A stretch of 64,000 nt of DNA. Source: Tahibacter aquaticus (GTDB taxonomy: Bacteria; Pseudomonadota; Gammaproteobacteria; Xanthomonadales; Rhodanobacteraceae). Under the pieces are notes generated by a model. The model saw nothing but the letters and a program-made list of their open reading frames with translations, was not told where the DNA came from and ran no database searches. The stretch covers positions 1-64,000 of the forward strand of contig NZ_SNZH01000022.1 in NCBI RefSeq assembly GCF_004363655.1, in the 5' to 3' direction. Below, piece by piece: positions 7,680-17,556 of this stretch (positions are counted from its first letter, which is position 1; each line of letters starts with the position of its first letter). The translations under genes and the position numbers were made by a program.

Positions 7680-8889
7680 GTGCGGCGATGGCGGCGATAC
7701 GGTTTTTACGCACGGCCTCGCCGATCGCCGCGCCTTGCAAGCCGCGCGCGACAAAGGGCTTCGCATCGATGGCTGCCGCCGCGGCATAGGCCTGGCGCAG
7801 CCAGTCAGCCTGCGGATACGGCGCCTCGCTCAGGCCCAGGCGGCCGCGCTTGTCGGCGCTGCAGACGAGCAGGAACTGTTCCACGCGTTCGCGCTTGCGA
7901 AAGCCGTCCAGCTGCTCGAACAGCTCCAGCACGGTGGCCGGACGCAACTCGAACGCACGGTGGGCATTGAGGTGCAGGCGGCAGCACAGCACGGCCAGCT
8001 CGACGTATTCGTTGGGCGGGCGATAGCGCTCGGCCAGTGCCCGGATCGGTGCAACACCGCTGGCTTCATGGCCGACATGGCGCGGTAGCTGATCGGCCGG
8101 CGTCAGTGCCTTGCCCAGGTCGTGCACCAGCGCGCACCAGCCGATCAGCGTGTCGCCCGGCGCTAGGCGGGCGGCCATGTCGACCACCATTTCGGTATGG
8201 ATGCCGGTATCGACCTCGGGATGGTATTCGGCCCGCTGCGGCACGCCGTAGAGTGCGTCGATTTCCACAAATAGGCGTGCCAGGGCGCCGCAGTCGCGCA
8301 GGATTCGCAGAAACGCCGACGGCTGCGCTTCGCCCAGGGCCTTGCGCGTTTCCGCCCAGACGCGCTCGGGCACCAGGTGGTCGACCTCGCCGTTGCGCAC
8401 CATTTCCGCCAGCAGTACCTGGGTCTCTGCGGCGAGGTGGAATCCCAGCGGTGCGTAGCGCGCGGCAAAACGGGCAACGCGCAGCAGGCGTACCGGATCT
8501 TCGACGAAGGCCTCGGACACATGGCGCAGCACGCGCGCATCCAGATCGCGCTTGCCGTCGAACGGATCGACCAGTTCGCCGGCTTCGCTCTCGGCCATGG
8601 CATTGATGGTGAGGTCGCGCCGGCGCAGGTCTTCTTCCAGGGTCACCGTGGCACTGGTATCGAAGGCGAAGCCGGCGTAGCCCCGGCCGCTTTTGCGTTC
8701 GGTGCGGGCCAGCGCGTATTCCTCGCCGGTATGCGGGTGCAGGAACACCGGAAAATCCTTGCCGACGGGCTTGTAGCCCTGGGCCAGCATGGCTTCGGGC
8801 GTCGCGCCGACCACGACGTAGTCGCGGTCGCTGACCGGACGGCCGAGCAGGCGATCTCGCACAGCGCCGCCAACCAGGTAGATCTGCAT
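7648..8889 (-). CDS. cca: Multifunctional CCA tRNA nucleotidyltransferase
   Basis: Adds or repairs the 3' CCA end of tRNAs. 413 residues, practically the length of the E. coli enzyme. The class II nucleotidyltransferase head has [10 protein letters not shown] and the two metal-binding aspartates Asp21 and Asp23 in [27 protein letters not shown] and [14 protein letters not shown] follow. A C-terminal HD domain (ALVHDLGK) indicates the extra phosphohydrolase activity of gammaproteobacterial Cca. The ATG at 8887-8889 is chosen because [12 protein letters not shown] is the standard N-terminus; an upstream in-frame codon would add 9 residues. The last 32 bases overlap the VanZ-like gene. Confidence 0.96.
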   Translation of the reverse strand: MQIYLVGGAVRDRLLGRPVSDRDYVVVGATPEAMLAQGYKPVGKDFPVFLHPHTGEEYALARTERKSGRGYAGFAFDTSATVTLEEDLRRRDLTINAMAESEAGELVDPFDGKRDLDARVLRHVSEAFVEDPVRLLRVARFAARYAPLGFHLAAETQVLLAEMVRNGEVDHLVPERVWAETRKALGEAQPSAFLRILRDCGALARLFVEIDALYGVPQRAEYHPEVDTGIHTEMVVDMAARLAPGDTLIGWCALVHDLGKALTPADQLPRHVGHEASGVAPIRALAERYRPPNEYVELAVLCCRLHLNAHRAFELRPATVLELFEQLDGFRKRERVEQFLLVCSADKRGRLGLSEAPYPQADWLRQAYAAAAAIDAKPFVARGLQGAAIGEAVRKNRIAAIAALKPAPDPRSG

Positions 8890-8951
8890 TGGTCTCCGTT
8901 CCCTGTACCTGTCCAACCATCGAGCTTAGCAGCGCCGCCGGCCGGGCGCGC

Positions 8952-8957
8952 TAGACT
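8952..8957 (+). promoter_or_regulatory. Probable -10 box for the lipoprotein haemoglobin gene (TAGACT)
   Basis: GCGCTAGACTCCCGG surrounds the hexamer, which ends 39 bases before the start of the haemoglobin gene. The same GCGCTAGACT string recurs at 39031-39040 at an equal distance from another start, which argues for a real promoter element. Confidence 0.45.
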
Positions 8958-8996
8958 CCCGGACGCTGACGCCTGCCTATGCAACGGGGGAATGCC

Positions 8997-9431
8997 ATGA
9001 AGCCAGTGCTGCCTTGCCTGCTCGCCATCCTGTTAGGCGCCTGCGCCTCGACACCACAGCAGGCGTCTGTGAAGAATGACACTTTGTATCAGCGCCTCGG
9101 CGGCGCCGCCGGCATCGAGGCAGTGGTCGACGCCTCGCTCAAGCGCGTGCATGGCGACCTGCGTATCAATATCTTTTTCGAAAACACCGATGTTCCCGAC
9201 TTGCGCCGCCTGCTGATCGAACAGATCTGCGCCGCCAGCGGTGGCCCCTGCGTCTATTCCGGACGCAGCATGGAAGAGGCGCATTCGGGCATGAACCTCA
9301 GCGATCGCGACTTCGACATCTTCGTCGAAGACCTGATTGCCGCCATGAACGAGGTGAAGGTGCCTGCGCCGCTGCAGCAGGAATTGCTGGGCCTGTTCGG
9401 GCCTATGCGGCCGCAGATCGTCGGCCAGTAG
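8997..9431 (+). CDS. Group 1 truncated haemoglobin, lipoprotein form
   Basis: 144 residues. The N-terminus MKPVLPCLLAILLGACAS is a lipoprotein signal with lipobox LGAC (Cys16). The mature part is a group 1 (TrHbN-like) globin: LYQRLGGAAGIEAVVD at the start, then GGPCVYSGRSMEEAHSGM, where the His after EEA is the expected proximal haem ligand. Family members bind O2, NO or CO, or serve in redox chemistry. A lipid-anchored form would act in the periplasm. The ATG at 8997 follows a GGGGGA ribosome binding site; an earlier ATG at 8979 would spoil the signal peptide. It converges on slt with a 3-base gap. Confidence 0.9.
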   Translation: MKPVLPCLLAILLGACASTPQQASVKNDTLYQRLGGAAGIEAVVDASLKRVHGDLRINIFFENTDVPDLRRLLIEQICAASGGPCVYSGRSMEEAHSGMNLSDRDFDIFVEDLIAAMNEVKVPAPLQQELLGLFGPMRPQIVGQ

Positions 9432-9434
9432 GTT

Positions 9435-11483
9435 TCAGGCGCCGGGAGCCGCCGCCGCGGCCGGGGCGGCCTGGGCCGTATCGGCCGGCAGCAGCGGGCA
9501 GGTGACTGTCTTGCGCGGGGTGTCGCGGCCCGGCGCGGCGTAGTCCTGGCCGTACCGCGGCAGGCGTGCCGCCACCGCCAGGGCCTTGCCGTTCAGGCGC
9601 CAGTCGTAGATGACCGAAAAGGCCAGCACGCGCGCGACGTATTCGCGCGTTTCCTTGTACGGAATGCTGGCGATGAAGAAATCCGGTTCCAGCTGGCCGC
9701 GCAGGCCCAGCCAGCGCTCGACCGCGCCGGGGCCGGCGTTATAGGCCGCACTGGCCAGCCAGGGCGCACCGTTGTAGCGTTCTGCCATTTGCGACAGATA
9801 GCGCGTGCCCAGGGCGATGTTGGTATCGCCGTGGTAGAGGTCTTCGGCGCGGTTGTAGGCGATGCCGGCGTCCTTGGCCACGCGCGCGGCGGTGCCGGGC
9901 AGCAGCTGCATCAGGCCGTAGGCGTCGGCACCGGAGCGTGCGTCTTCCACCCAGGCGCTTTCAGCGCGGATGATGGCGTAGGTCCAGGCCGGGTCCAGCC
10001 CGGTGTCGTGCGAGGCGCGGCGAATCTGCGGCTCGCGCGCCAGCGGAAAGCGCTGTTCGTACAGTTTCAGTTCCTCGCCCTTGTTCAGGGCGAACACGGC
10101 GCGGTCGTACCAGCCTTCGCGGTAAGCCAGATCGGCGGCGAGGCGGCGCCGCGGCAAGTCCAGCTTGGCCAGGGTGTAGTCCCATTCGCGCCGCGCTTCG
10201 CGCGGCTCGTCCAGCGCACGCCATTCGAAGGCGCGCGCCAGGCCGGCTTCGTCGAGCAGGCGCTGCTCGGCGGCGCGGTCGCTTTCCAGGCTGGCCGGGC
10301 AGATGGCGTAGGGCTTGTCGGTCCAGTCCGCAGCGAGGAAGCCGTAGAAATTGGCTTCGGTCGCGAGCTTGTCCAGGATCGGCGCAGCTTCGCCGGCACG
10401 GTCGAGCTTGCGCAGTACGCGGGCGCGCAGATAGCGCCATTCCTCGTCGGCTTTCTGCTTCTCGCTCAGCGCGTCCAGCGCCTTCAGCGAGGCATTCCAG
10501 TCGGATGCCGCCAGGGCCACGCGCACGCGCCATTCGCGCGTGGCATCGGTCTGCGCCGCGGCAGGCAGGTCGGCCAGCCGCTTGAGCGCGTCGGCGTCGA
10601 ACTCGGTGGCGCGGTACAGCGCAAATGCGGCTGCAATGTCGCCGCGTTCGGTTGCGCTCAGCTTGAACTGCCTCGCCAGCGCGGCGTAGTTGGCTTCGGC
10701 GCCGGTCGAGTCGCGCCGGGCCTGCCGAGCCAGGGCGATGGCCACGGCGCGGCGATGGCGCGCATCGTCGGGCCAGCTCTTGGCCTGTTTCAGCGCAGCA
10801 GGTGCATCTTTCAGTGCCAGCGCAAGGTGGCCGGCGGCGGCGCGGTCAGCGGCGCCCAGTCGCGGCGCCAGGTTCTCGATCATCGCCGGCTTGCCCGCGG
10901 CGAGGCCGCGCTCGATGCGCTGCCAGATCCTGGCGGCATCGAGCAATTTGTTCTGCTGCGTCCAGTCCAACGCCGCATCGCAGGCAACCGGCAGCGGCCG
11001 GTCTTCGGCCCAGAGCTTTTCCAGGTCTTCCAGCCAGTTCACGGTGCCACCGCCGGCCAGGCGCGCGGCCAGCGCATGACAGCGCAGTTCGCGGTCGCCG
11101 GTATCAACGTATACGGCGAGGAAATCTTCCCATTGTTTCTTTTCTGCGCGGGCGATCAGCCAGTTCTTGCGCAATTCCTGCGTCGACAGCGTGTCGGGCC
11201 AACGGGCGACGAAGGCGAGCACGTCCGCCTTCTTGAGCTGGTCCAGCTGGCGTAGCAGTTCGCGTGCCTGCAGGGCCGGCAGCAAGGGATAGTCCTGCAA
11301 TTCGGCGGCTTCGGCTTTCCAGTCGCGGCCTTGTTCGACGGCGGCCAGGGCGCGGCGGAAAACGATGCGCTCCTGCGGGCGGTCGATGGCGGCGGCAACA
11401 AGGGGAAGCAGGGCGGCGAAGCCGACCAGCCAACGCGACCAAAGTCGCTGGCCGGGGCGAGAAGACGTACTTGCGCGGGACAT
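9435..11483 (-). CDS. slt: Soluble lytic murein transglycosylase
   Basis: Cleaves peptidoglycan glycan strands with 1,6-anhydro-muramic acid formation in the periplasm. 682 residues, somewhat longer than E. coli Slt70. The N-terminal segment WLVGFAALLPLVAAAI is a signal sequence. A long alpha-helical superhelix (about residues 40-450) precedes the SLT catalytic domain, where AIIRAESAWVEDARSGADAY contains the catalytic Glu, followed by GLMQLLPGTA and LGTRYLSQM. The tail ends in an alanine-rich stretch. Cysteines are few. Convergent with the haemoglobin gene. Confidence 0.93.
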   Translation of the reverse strand: MSRASTSSRPGQRLWSRWLVGFAALLPLVAAAIDRPQERIVFRRALAAVEQGRDWKAEAAELQDYPLLPALQARELLRQLDQLKKADVLAFVARWPDTLSTQELRKNWLIARAEKKQWEDFLAVYVDTGDRELRCHALAARLAGGGTVNWLEDLEKLWAEDRPLPVACDAALDWTQQNKLLDAARIWQRIERGLAAGKPAMIENLAPRLGAADRAAAGHLALALKDAPAALKQAKSWPDDARHRRAVAIALARQARRDSTGAEANYAALARQFKLSATERGDIAAAFALYRATEFDADALKRLADLPAAAQTDATREWRVRVALAASDWNASLKALDALSEKQKADEEWRYLRARVLRKLDRAGEAAPILDKLATEANFYGFLAADWTDKPYAICPASLESDRAAEQRLLDEAGLARAFEWRALDEPREARREWDYTLAKLDLPRRRLAADLAYREGWYDRAVFALNKGEELKLYEQRFPLAREPQIRRASHDTGLDPAWTYAIIRAESAWVEDARSGADAYGLMQLLPGTAARVAKDAGIAYNRAEDLYHGDTNIALGTRYLSQMAERYNGAPWLASAAYNAGPGAVERWLGLRGQLEPDFFIASIPYKETREYVARVLAFSVIYDWRLNGKALAVAARLPRYGQDYAAPGRDTPRKTVTCPLLPADTAQAAPAAAAAPGA

Positions 11484-11634
11484 GCGCGAATCTTAGTGTC
11501 CTGGCGCAGAAGTACCAACAACTAATTGCGCGAAACCATCGTGTTTTCTCGTTTTTTCCGCAGTGCGCCGCGTTTGTCGCGGTCTTGTCGCAGAACTGCC
11601 GCGGCCGGCCTGCCGGCGACTGCAAGGAACCCGC

Positions 11635-12450
11635 ATGATTCTGGATATTGCCCTGTATCTCGCCGTTGGCGCCGCCGCCGGCCTGCTCGCCGGACTGCTC
11701 GGCGTCGGCGGCGGACTCATCATTGTCGCCGCACTCGCCTGGCTACTGCCGTTGCGCGGATTTCCCGCCGATCACGTCATGCACGTGGCATTGGCGACAT
11801 CGCTGGCGAGTATCGTGATGACTTCCCTGTCCTCGACCCGCTCGCACTGGAAGCGGGGCAGTGTGCTGTGGCCGTCGGTTGCTGCGCTGGCGCCGGGCAT
11901 GGTTGTCGGCGGCCTGGCCGGAGCCCAGCTGGCCAGCCATATGCCCAGCGACGTGCTGCGTTACGTGGTGGCCGGCTATTGCCTGATTGCCGCGGCGCAG
12001 CTGCGCTACGGCCAGGTCAAGGCTGGCCGCGGCGAAACCGATGCCGCGCCGACCGGTGCGCTGCTGTTTGGCGCCGGCATCGGCATCGGCATGTTTGCTG
12101 CCATCGTCGGTATCGGCGGCGGCAGCATGACCGTGCCCTTGCTGGTCTGGCTGGGCGTGGCGCCCGTTCGCGCCGTCGGCACTTCGGCCGCCTGCGGCTT
12201 CGCCATTGCCATCGCCAGCGCGGCCGGGTTCGTCTATGGCGGCCATGCCGTCGCGGCCAGCCTGCCGGCGGGAAGTCTCGGTTTCGTCTACCTGCCTGCA
12301 GCCGCCGGCATTGCGCTGGCCTCGGTACTGGTCGCACCGCTGGGTGTGCGTCTTGCGCATGCCTTGTCGGGGGCGACGCTGAAACTGGTATTTGCCGGAT
12401 TTCTGGTGCTGATGGGGCTGATTGTGGCCCTGAGCAGCCAGGTCGCCTGA
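11635..12450 (+). CDS. TauE/SafE family sulfite exporter / membrane protein
   Basis: 271 residues with about eight hydrophobic segments. The hallmark glycine-rich motif occurs twice: GLLAGLLGVGGGLIIV near the N-terminus and GMFAAIVGIGGGSMTVPLLV in the middle, reflecting the internal duplication of the family. Members export or import small sulfur-containing anions (sulfite, sulfoacetate and others), but the substrate cannot be told from sequence. The ATG at 11635 is chosen over an open upstream extension that is arginine-rich and not membrane-like. It is divergent from slt with about 150 bases between. Confidence 0.9.
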   Translation: MILDIALYLAVGAAAGLLAGLLGVGGGLIIVAALAWLLPLRGFPADHVMHVALATSLASIVMTSLSSTRSHWKRGSVLWPSVAALAPGMVVGGLAGAQLASHMPSDVLRYVVAGYCLIAAAQLRYGQVKAGRGETDAAPTGALLFGAGIGIGMFAAIVGIGGGSMTVPLLVWLGVAPVRAVGTSAACGFAIAIASAAGFVYGGHAVAASLPAGSLGFVYLPAAAGIALASVLVAPLGVRLAHALSGATLKLVFAGFLVLMGLIVALSSQVA

Positions 12451-12730
12451 TCGGTCGCACGGCCGGGCATGACTTCCGGCTGAGGGGCCTGGTCTAGTCA
12501 AGTCCGGACAAAGTGTTTTACATTCCCTTAACGCCGCGCGGCGACTGGAGTTCCGCGAGGCGTTTTGATGGGAGCGCTGCGCGCTCCTGCCGTGGCCATC
12601 GGGGGATGGCGGCGGCAACAGAATCCGGTTTGTCGAAGGCGTGGAGCGCTGCATGGCGCTGTGGGGACTACGTCAGCGGCAAGCCTAGCGTCCACTCGGT
12701 TTTCGGGTCACCAATTCTTGGGAGTTACCG

Positions 12731-15619
12731 ATGAAAGTGCTGCAACGTCATAAGCTTGCCCTGAGTATCCACGTCTTCACAGCGGCCTTGCTGGCCGGCG
12801 TGGTAGCCCATCCCGCGCTTGCCCAGGGCGACCGTTCTGGCGACGACACGACCAAGCTCGAAGCCGTCGAAGTTACCGGTTCGCGCATCAAGAAGGCCGA
12901 ACTCGAAGGCCAGACGCCGGTGGTCACCATCACCGCGCGCGACATCGAAGCGACCGGCCTGGGTTCGATCGGCGACGTGATCCAGCGCCTTTCGGTCAGC
13001 GGTTCCTCGCTCAATACCAAGTTCAATTCCGCCGGCAACTTCGGCTTTCCGGCCGACGGCGGTGGCGTAGGTTCGGGTTCGACCACGATCTCCCTGCGCA
13101 ACGTCGGCGCCAAGCGCACCCTGGTGCTGGTCGACGGGTTGCGCTGGGTCGGCGAATCGTCCGGCTCCGGCGTATCCGCCGCGGTCGACCTCAACACCAT
13201 TCCTGCCAGTGCGGTCGAGCGCATCGAAATTCTGACCGATGGCGCTTCCTCGCTGTACGGTTCCGATGCCATCTCCGGTGTGATCAACATCATCACCAAG
13301 CGCAAGCAGGAGGGCATGAGCGCCAACGTCTACTACGGCGACTATTCCAAGGACGGCGGCGAAACCACCAGCGGCAACCTGTCGCTGGGCGGCAGCACCG
13401 ACCGCCTCGATTTCTTCCTCGACATCAGCCACTACGAGCAGAAGTCGATCAGCTCGGCCGACTGGGCCCAGTCGTCGTTCCCGACGCCGGGTGCCGGCCT
13501 GGCCGGCGGCAGCTCGTACATTCCGTATACCCGTACCATTTTCCTGGCACCCGAAGGCGAGACCTACGGCGGCCTCTGCCCCGGCGGGGTCTGCAATATC
13601 GCCGCCAATGGCACCACGCTGGGCGTGCAGCCCTTCCCGGGCGGTTTCCATCGTTTCGGTACGCCTGACCGCTTCAACTTCGCACCGTACAACCTGTTGC
13701 TGACGCCGAGCACCCGCGACGGCCTGTTCGGCCAGGCGCGCTACAAGGTCACCGACAACATCACCTGGTACCTCAAGGGCAGCTACACCACGCGCAAATC
13801 GAAGAACCAGGCTGCGCCGGAACCGATCGGCCTTGGCTCCGCGCTGAACACCAGCGACCTGGGCCTGACCACCGGCGTGGACGTGACCAACCCGTACAAC
13901 CCGTTCGGCTTCACGCTCGATCCGAACAGCAACCTGCTCGGCCTCGGCCGCCGTCCGATCGAAGGCGGTCCGCGCATCTTCACGCAGGATGTCGACACGC
14001 GTTATTTCGCTACCGGCCTGGAAGGCAGCTTCGGCACCGCCGACCGTGACTTCTACTGGGACGTGAACTACGTCAACGCCGTGAACAAGGCGACCCAGAC
14101 GGTCAACGGCACTTACAACATCGCGCATATCGCGCGTGCACTGGGCCCGGTCGCCGGCTGTACCGCGCCCTGCGTACCGCTGAACATCTTCGGCGGCCCG
14201 GGCTCGATCACGCCTGAAATGCTCAACTACATCAGCTTCATCGAAACCGACCGCAGCGAAAACGCGCTGGAAGTCTGGTCGGCCAATATCTCCGGCGACC
14301 TGTTCCAGCTGCCGGCCGGTTCGCTTGCCTTTGCCGCCGGTTATGAACACCGCGAGCAGGACGGCTACTACCTGCCCGACGCCATCGTCGTCGCCGGCGA
14401 GAGCAACGGTGTGCCGTCGCTGCCGACCACCGGCCAGTTCGACGTCAACGAGTATTACCTCGAACTCAACGCCCCGCTGCTCAAGGACGTTGCCGGTGCC
14501 AAGAGCCTCGACCTGTCCGTCGCCTCGCGCTATTCGGACTACTCGACCTTCGGCGGCACCACCAACAACAAGGTCGGCCTGCGCTGGCAGCCGGTCGACG
14601 ACCTGACCCTGCGCGGTACCTGGGCCGAAGGCTTCCGTGCGCCGTCCATCGGCGAACTGTACGGCTCGCCGGCGCGTTTCGACGCGCAGATCCAGGATCC
14701 CTGCAACGGCGCCACCGGCCAGTTGGCGACCAACTGCATCGCCCAGGGCGTGCCTAACCCGGCCACGTTCGAACAGGCCAATCAGCAGATTTCCACGCGC
14801 ACCGGCGGCAACCTGCTGCTGACGCCGGAAACCTCTACCTCGATCACTGCCGGCGTGGTCTACAGCCCGAGCTGGGCCGAGAACACGGGCTGGTCGTCCA
14901 AGCTCGATCTCGACCTGACCTTCTGGAAGATCGAGATCGACGATGCGATCCAGGCGCCGGACGCGCAGACCCAGCTCACCCGCTGTGTCGAACGCAACGA
15001 CGCCAACTGCGCCGGCATCGTGCGCGGCGTGTCGGGCGACATCGTCAGCTTCAGCAATATCCTGCGTAACCTCGGCACCATCGAGACGCAGGGCTACGAC
15101 ATCGGCCTGAACTGGAACAGCCCGGAATGGGGCTTCGGCACCCTCGGTGCTTCGGTGCAGACCACGTACGTGGACAAGTACAGCTCGATCAACGAAACCG
15201 GCGAAGCCGAACCGCTGAGCGTCGGTATCGAGACTGCCGACAAGGCAATCAACAAGTGGCGCACCACCGCCAGCCTGAGCTGGGCCTCGCAGGACTGGAG
15301 CGCTCGCTGGACTGCGCGCTACCTGTCCGGCCTGACCGAACGGTGCAACCCCGACCTGACCGAAGCCGGCGCTGTCTGCAGCAGCCCGAATGCGGACCTG
15401 TCCGGCGGCTTCAATCACCTGGGCGCCACCACCTTCCACGACGTGCGCCTGAACTGGAAGCTGCCGACCAGCTTCAACTTCACCCTGTCGGCCGGCGTCA
15501 ACAACATCTTCGGCAAGGATCCGCCGATCTGCGTGTCCTGCTCGCTCAACGGCTACGACGCGGGTACCTACGACCTGCCGGGTCGCTACAGCTACGTGCA
15601 GGCCAGCGTGAAGTTCTGA
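12731..15619 (+). CDS. TonB-dependent outer-membrane receptor
   Basis: 962 residues. A signal peptide (MKVLQRHKLALSIHVFTAAL, cleavage after ALAQ) is followed by a plug domain with KLEAVEVTGSRIKK, LRNVGAKRTLVLVDGLRW and IPASAVERIEILTDGASSLY, which is the form seen in large proteobacterial carbohydrate/peptide-type receptors rather than siderophore receptors. The rest is a 22-strand barrel ending in YVQASVKF with the usual terminal Phe. Pairs of nearby cysteines (for example near GGLCPGGVCN and ICVSCS) suggest loop disulfides. A GGGAG ribosome binding site precedes the ATG, and the 280-base upstream gap has no other gene. The ligand is unknown; no adjacent hydrolase or transporter hints at it. 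Confidence 0.95.
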   Translation: MKVLQRHKLALSIHVFTAALLAGVVAHPALAQGDRSGDDTTKLEAVEVTGSRIKKAELEGQTPVVTITARDIEATGLGSIGDVIQRLSVSGSSLNTKFNSAGNFGFPADGGGVGSGSTTISLRNVGAKRTLVLVDGLRWVGESSGSGVSAAVDLNTIPASAVERIEILTDGASSLYGSDAISGVINIITKRKQEGMSANVYYGDYSKDGGETTSGNLSLGGSTDRLDFFLDISHYEQKSISSADWAQSSFPTPGAGLAGGSSYIPYTRTIFLAPEGETYGGLCPGGVCNIAANGTTLGVQPFPGGFHRFGTPDRFNFAPYNLLLTPSTRDGLFGQARYKVTDNITWYLKGSYTTRKSKNQAAPEPIGLGSALNTSDLGLTTGVDVTNPYNPFGFTLDPNSNLLGLGRRPIEGGPRIFTQDVDTRYFATGLEGSFGTADRDFYWDVNYVNAVNKATQTVNGTYNIAHIARALGPVAGCTAPCVPLNIFGGPGSITPEMLNYISFIETDRSENALEVWSANISGDLFQLPAGSLAFAAGYEHREQDGYYLPDAIVVAGESNGVPSLPTTGQFDVNEYYLELNAPLLKDVAGAKSLDLSVASRYSDYSTFGGTTNNKVGLRWQPVDDLTLRGTWAEGFRAPSIGELYGSPARFDAQIQDPCNGATGQLATNCIAQGVPNPATFEQANQQISTRTGGNLLLTPETSTSITAGVVYSPSWAENTGWSSKLDLDLTFWKIEIDDAIQAPDAQTQLTRCVERNDANCAGIVRGVSGDIVSFSNILRNLGTIETQGYDIGLNWNSPEWGFGTLGASVQTTYVDKYSSINETGEAEPLSVGIETADKAINKWRTTASLSWASQDWSARWTARYLSGLTERCNPDLTEAGAVCSSPNADLSGGFNHLGATTFHDVRLNWKLPTSFNFTLSAGVNNIFGKDPPICVSCSLNGYDAGTYDLPGRYSYVQASVKF

Positions 15620-15647
15620 TCGATTCAAGCATTGCTGGGGGAATCGG

Positions 15648-15676
15648 CCGGGCTGCGCAAGCAGCCCGGTTTTTTT
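15648..15676 (+). terminator. Intrinsic terminator after the TonB-dependent receptor
   Basis: Perfect 9-bp GC-rich stem (15648-15656 with 15661-15669), a GCAA tetraloop and seven T residues (15670-15676). It lies 29 bases after the receptor stop. Confidence 0.93.
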
Positions 15677-15806
15677 CTGCCCGGTGCTGGCGGCCGGCGC
15701 AAAAAACCTGCCGAAATCCAGCGCCGCTAGGACATCCGGCCCTTGTCGTGGTTGCCGATTGTGCTAATTTGGCTACAAGCTTTCCCCCGGCAGTGCGGAG
15801 GTCGTC

Positions 15807-16406
15807 ATGCGACCGTTGAACCTGCAATTGTCTGTGTTTGCCCTGGCCTGTGCCTTCCCGCTGCTGGCCCCAGCACAACCGGCTGCAAAACCTGCAGCCA
15901 CGCCGGCAGTCACCGCCGACGAAGCCGAGATTGCCCTGGCTGTGGCCGATCTCGATCTGTATCAACGCGGCCTGCAACTGGAAATCGACGCACTGCGCCT
16001 GGCCCAGCAACGCCTGGCCGCCGCGCGCGAAGCCCGCGACGACGTATCCGAAAGCGCAGCCCTGCAACCGGTGCTGACACGCCAGTACGAGCGCAACGCA
16101 GCCAAGAGCCTGAATGTCGATCTGCGTCGCTATCGCGCGGTCAAGCAGCGTCTGGGCGACATTCTCGTGCTGGGCGAGTACATCGATCAGCTGAATGCGC
16201 AATTGGAACAATTGCACCAGACCGGCGTCAGCGCGAAACAGCGCGCCGACCAGCGCAAGCAGATCGAGGATCTGCGCGCCAAGGCGATCGATCCCTATGC
16301 CGTGCTCGACGTCGCCTTGCGCGATGCGTTGAAGCAGCGCGCGGATGCCCTGGTGCGCATGCGCATCAACAACCGCGACCTGTTGCAGGAACTGACCAGC
16401 CGCTAG
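15807..16406 (+). CDS. Periplasmic coiled-coil protein of unknown function
   Basis: 199 residues. MRPLNLQLSVFALACAFPLL with APAQPAA looks like a Sec signal peptide. The mature part is almost wholly helical, rich in Gln, Arg, Leu and Ala with heptad-like spacing (residues about 35-190), so a coiled coil is likely. I do not recognise a family. A GCGGAGG ribosome binding site lies just ahead of the ATG, and TAATTT at 15765-15770 could be its -10 box. It stands alone, after the receptor terminator and convergent with the EEP nuclease gene. Confidence 0.75.
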   Translation: MRPLNLQLSVFALACAFPLLAPAQPAAKPAATPAVTADEAEIALAVADLDLYQRGLQLEIDALRLAQQRLAAAREARDDVSESAALQPVLTRQYERNAAKSLNVDLRRYRAVKQRLGDILVLGEYIDQLNAQLEQLHQTGVSAKQRADQRKQIEDLRAKAIDPYAVLDVALRDALKQRADALVRMRINNRDLLQELTSR

Positions 16407-16589
16407 AAAAACCGGCGGCGGCTGGCGCAAGGTCAGGGGCAGTGCCGGCCGCGACGCCTGCTAACACCTGGGCCTGTTGCGCCTGGTGCACGTGCGCTGC
16501 GTGCCATGCGACCTGCAGGCCGCGGGCATTGGCGGGCATCGGTAGTCGACGCGCCGGCAAATCCGTTGCTCGGGTTTGCCACGCACCGC

Positions 16590-17387
16590 TCAGGCTGCGC
16601 GGCGCAGCTCCATCTGCAGGCCGCGGGGCAGGGTGACGCTCGCGGCCACTGGCAGGTGGTCGGAGAAGGCCTGCGGCAAAGTCCACAAGCTGTCAATCTG
16701 CAGACTTTCCGAAACGAGGATATGGTCGATCGCCCGTCGCGGCCGCCAGCTGGGGAACGTCGGCGGCGGCGCTATCGGCGGGCTCAGCGCAGTCTTGCGA
16801 TACAGCTCGCGCAGCTCTGCGCTGTCGGCGGCGCAGTTCAGATCGCCCATCAGCACCGCGTGCGGTGCATCGGCCAGCAGTTCGGCAATGAAGCCGAGCT
16901 GGCGCATGCGCGCTTCTGGCCCCAGCGACAGATGCGAAATCACCACGGTGAGCGCGTCGCTGCCGCTGCCGAAGCGTGCCAGCAGCGCGCCGCGGCCGGG
17001 GATGCGGCCGGGCAGCGGATGGTCGATCACTTCGCTGGGTTCGATCCGGCTGATCAGACCGTTGGCCGACTGGGCCAGGCGCGATACGCGCCGGTTGGGC
17101 TGGTGGCTCCAGTAGGGAAAGCCGGCCGATTCCGCCACGTACTGGGTTTGATTGACGAAGCCCGAGCGCAAGGTGCCGGCATCGGCTTCCTGCAGCCCGA
17201 CCAGATCGAAATCTTCGATGGAGCGGGCCAATGCTTCCAGGTTGGCGCGTTTGCCCGGATGCGGCAGCCAGCTGCGCGTGACGTAGTCGCGATAGCGGCC
17301 GACACTGGCTCCGGCGACGATGTTGCAGCTGAGCAGGCGTAGCCGCTCGAAGCTGGTGCTGTTGGCGGAGCCCTGCGGTGCACTCAT
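16590..17387 (-). CDS. Endonuclease/exonuclease/phosphatase (EEP) family protein
   Basis: 265 residues with every EEP signature in order: LLSCNIVAGAS, the metal-binding Glu in LVGLQEAD, VVISHLSLG, the MGDLNC motif, AIDHILVS and the terminal SDHLPVAASV. Members hydrolyse phosphodiester bonds in DNA, RNA, phosphoinositides or sphingomyelin. No signal peptide is seen, so it is probably cytoplasmic and perhaps a nuclease; substrate unknown. It follows dsbA on the same strand after a hairpin, the order seen in xanthomonads. The 180 bases downstream, to the coiled-coil gene, hold nothing recognisable. Confidence 0.9.
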   Translation of the reverse strand: MSAPQGSANSTSFERLRLLSCNIVAGASVGRYRDYVTRSWLPHPGKRANLEALARSIEDFDLVGLQEADAGTLRSGFVNQTQYVAESAGFPYWSHQPNRRVSRLAQSANGLISRIEPSEVIDHPLPGRIPGRGALLARFGSGSDALTVVISHLSLGPEARMRQLGFIAELLADAPHAVLMGDLNCAADSAELRELYRKTALSPPIAPPPTFPSWRPRRAIDHILVSESLQIDSLWTLPQAFSDHLPVAASVTLPRGLQMELRRAA

Positions 17388-17510
17388 GGCTGCAGCCTAT
17401 GTCGGGCGCGGCGGCTACCGCAAGCGGCAAAAGACAGGGCGACTTGCGCCGGCGACGTCGAATCGTACGGTGGCGATGACCGATTCCAGACCGTCGATTC
17501 GTGAAGAATC

Positions 17511-17544
17511 ATTGCCGGCGCGGGCTGGCCGCCGCGCCGGCAAT
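17511..17544 (-). terminator. Hairpin terminator downstream of the first dsbA
   Basis: Perfect 13-bp inverted repeat (17511-17523 with 17532-17544) with an 8-base loop, 12 bases after the dsbA stop on the minus strand. The following transcript is only moderately U-rich (GATTCTTC), so termination may be partial, allowing some read-through into the EEP gene. Confidence 0.65.
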
Positions 17545-17556
17545 GTCTTGCGCGAT

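Noticed and set aside
12725-15628. Open frame of 967 codons on the minus strand opposite the TonB-dependent receptor
   Set aside because: Mirror of a GC-rich coding sequence; it is Val/Arg/Gly-rich with no signal, domain or start context, while the plus strand encodes a complete receptor.
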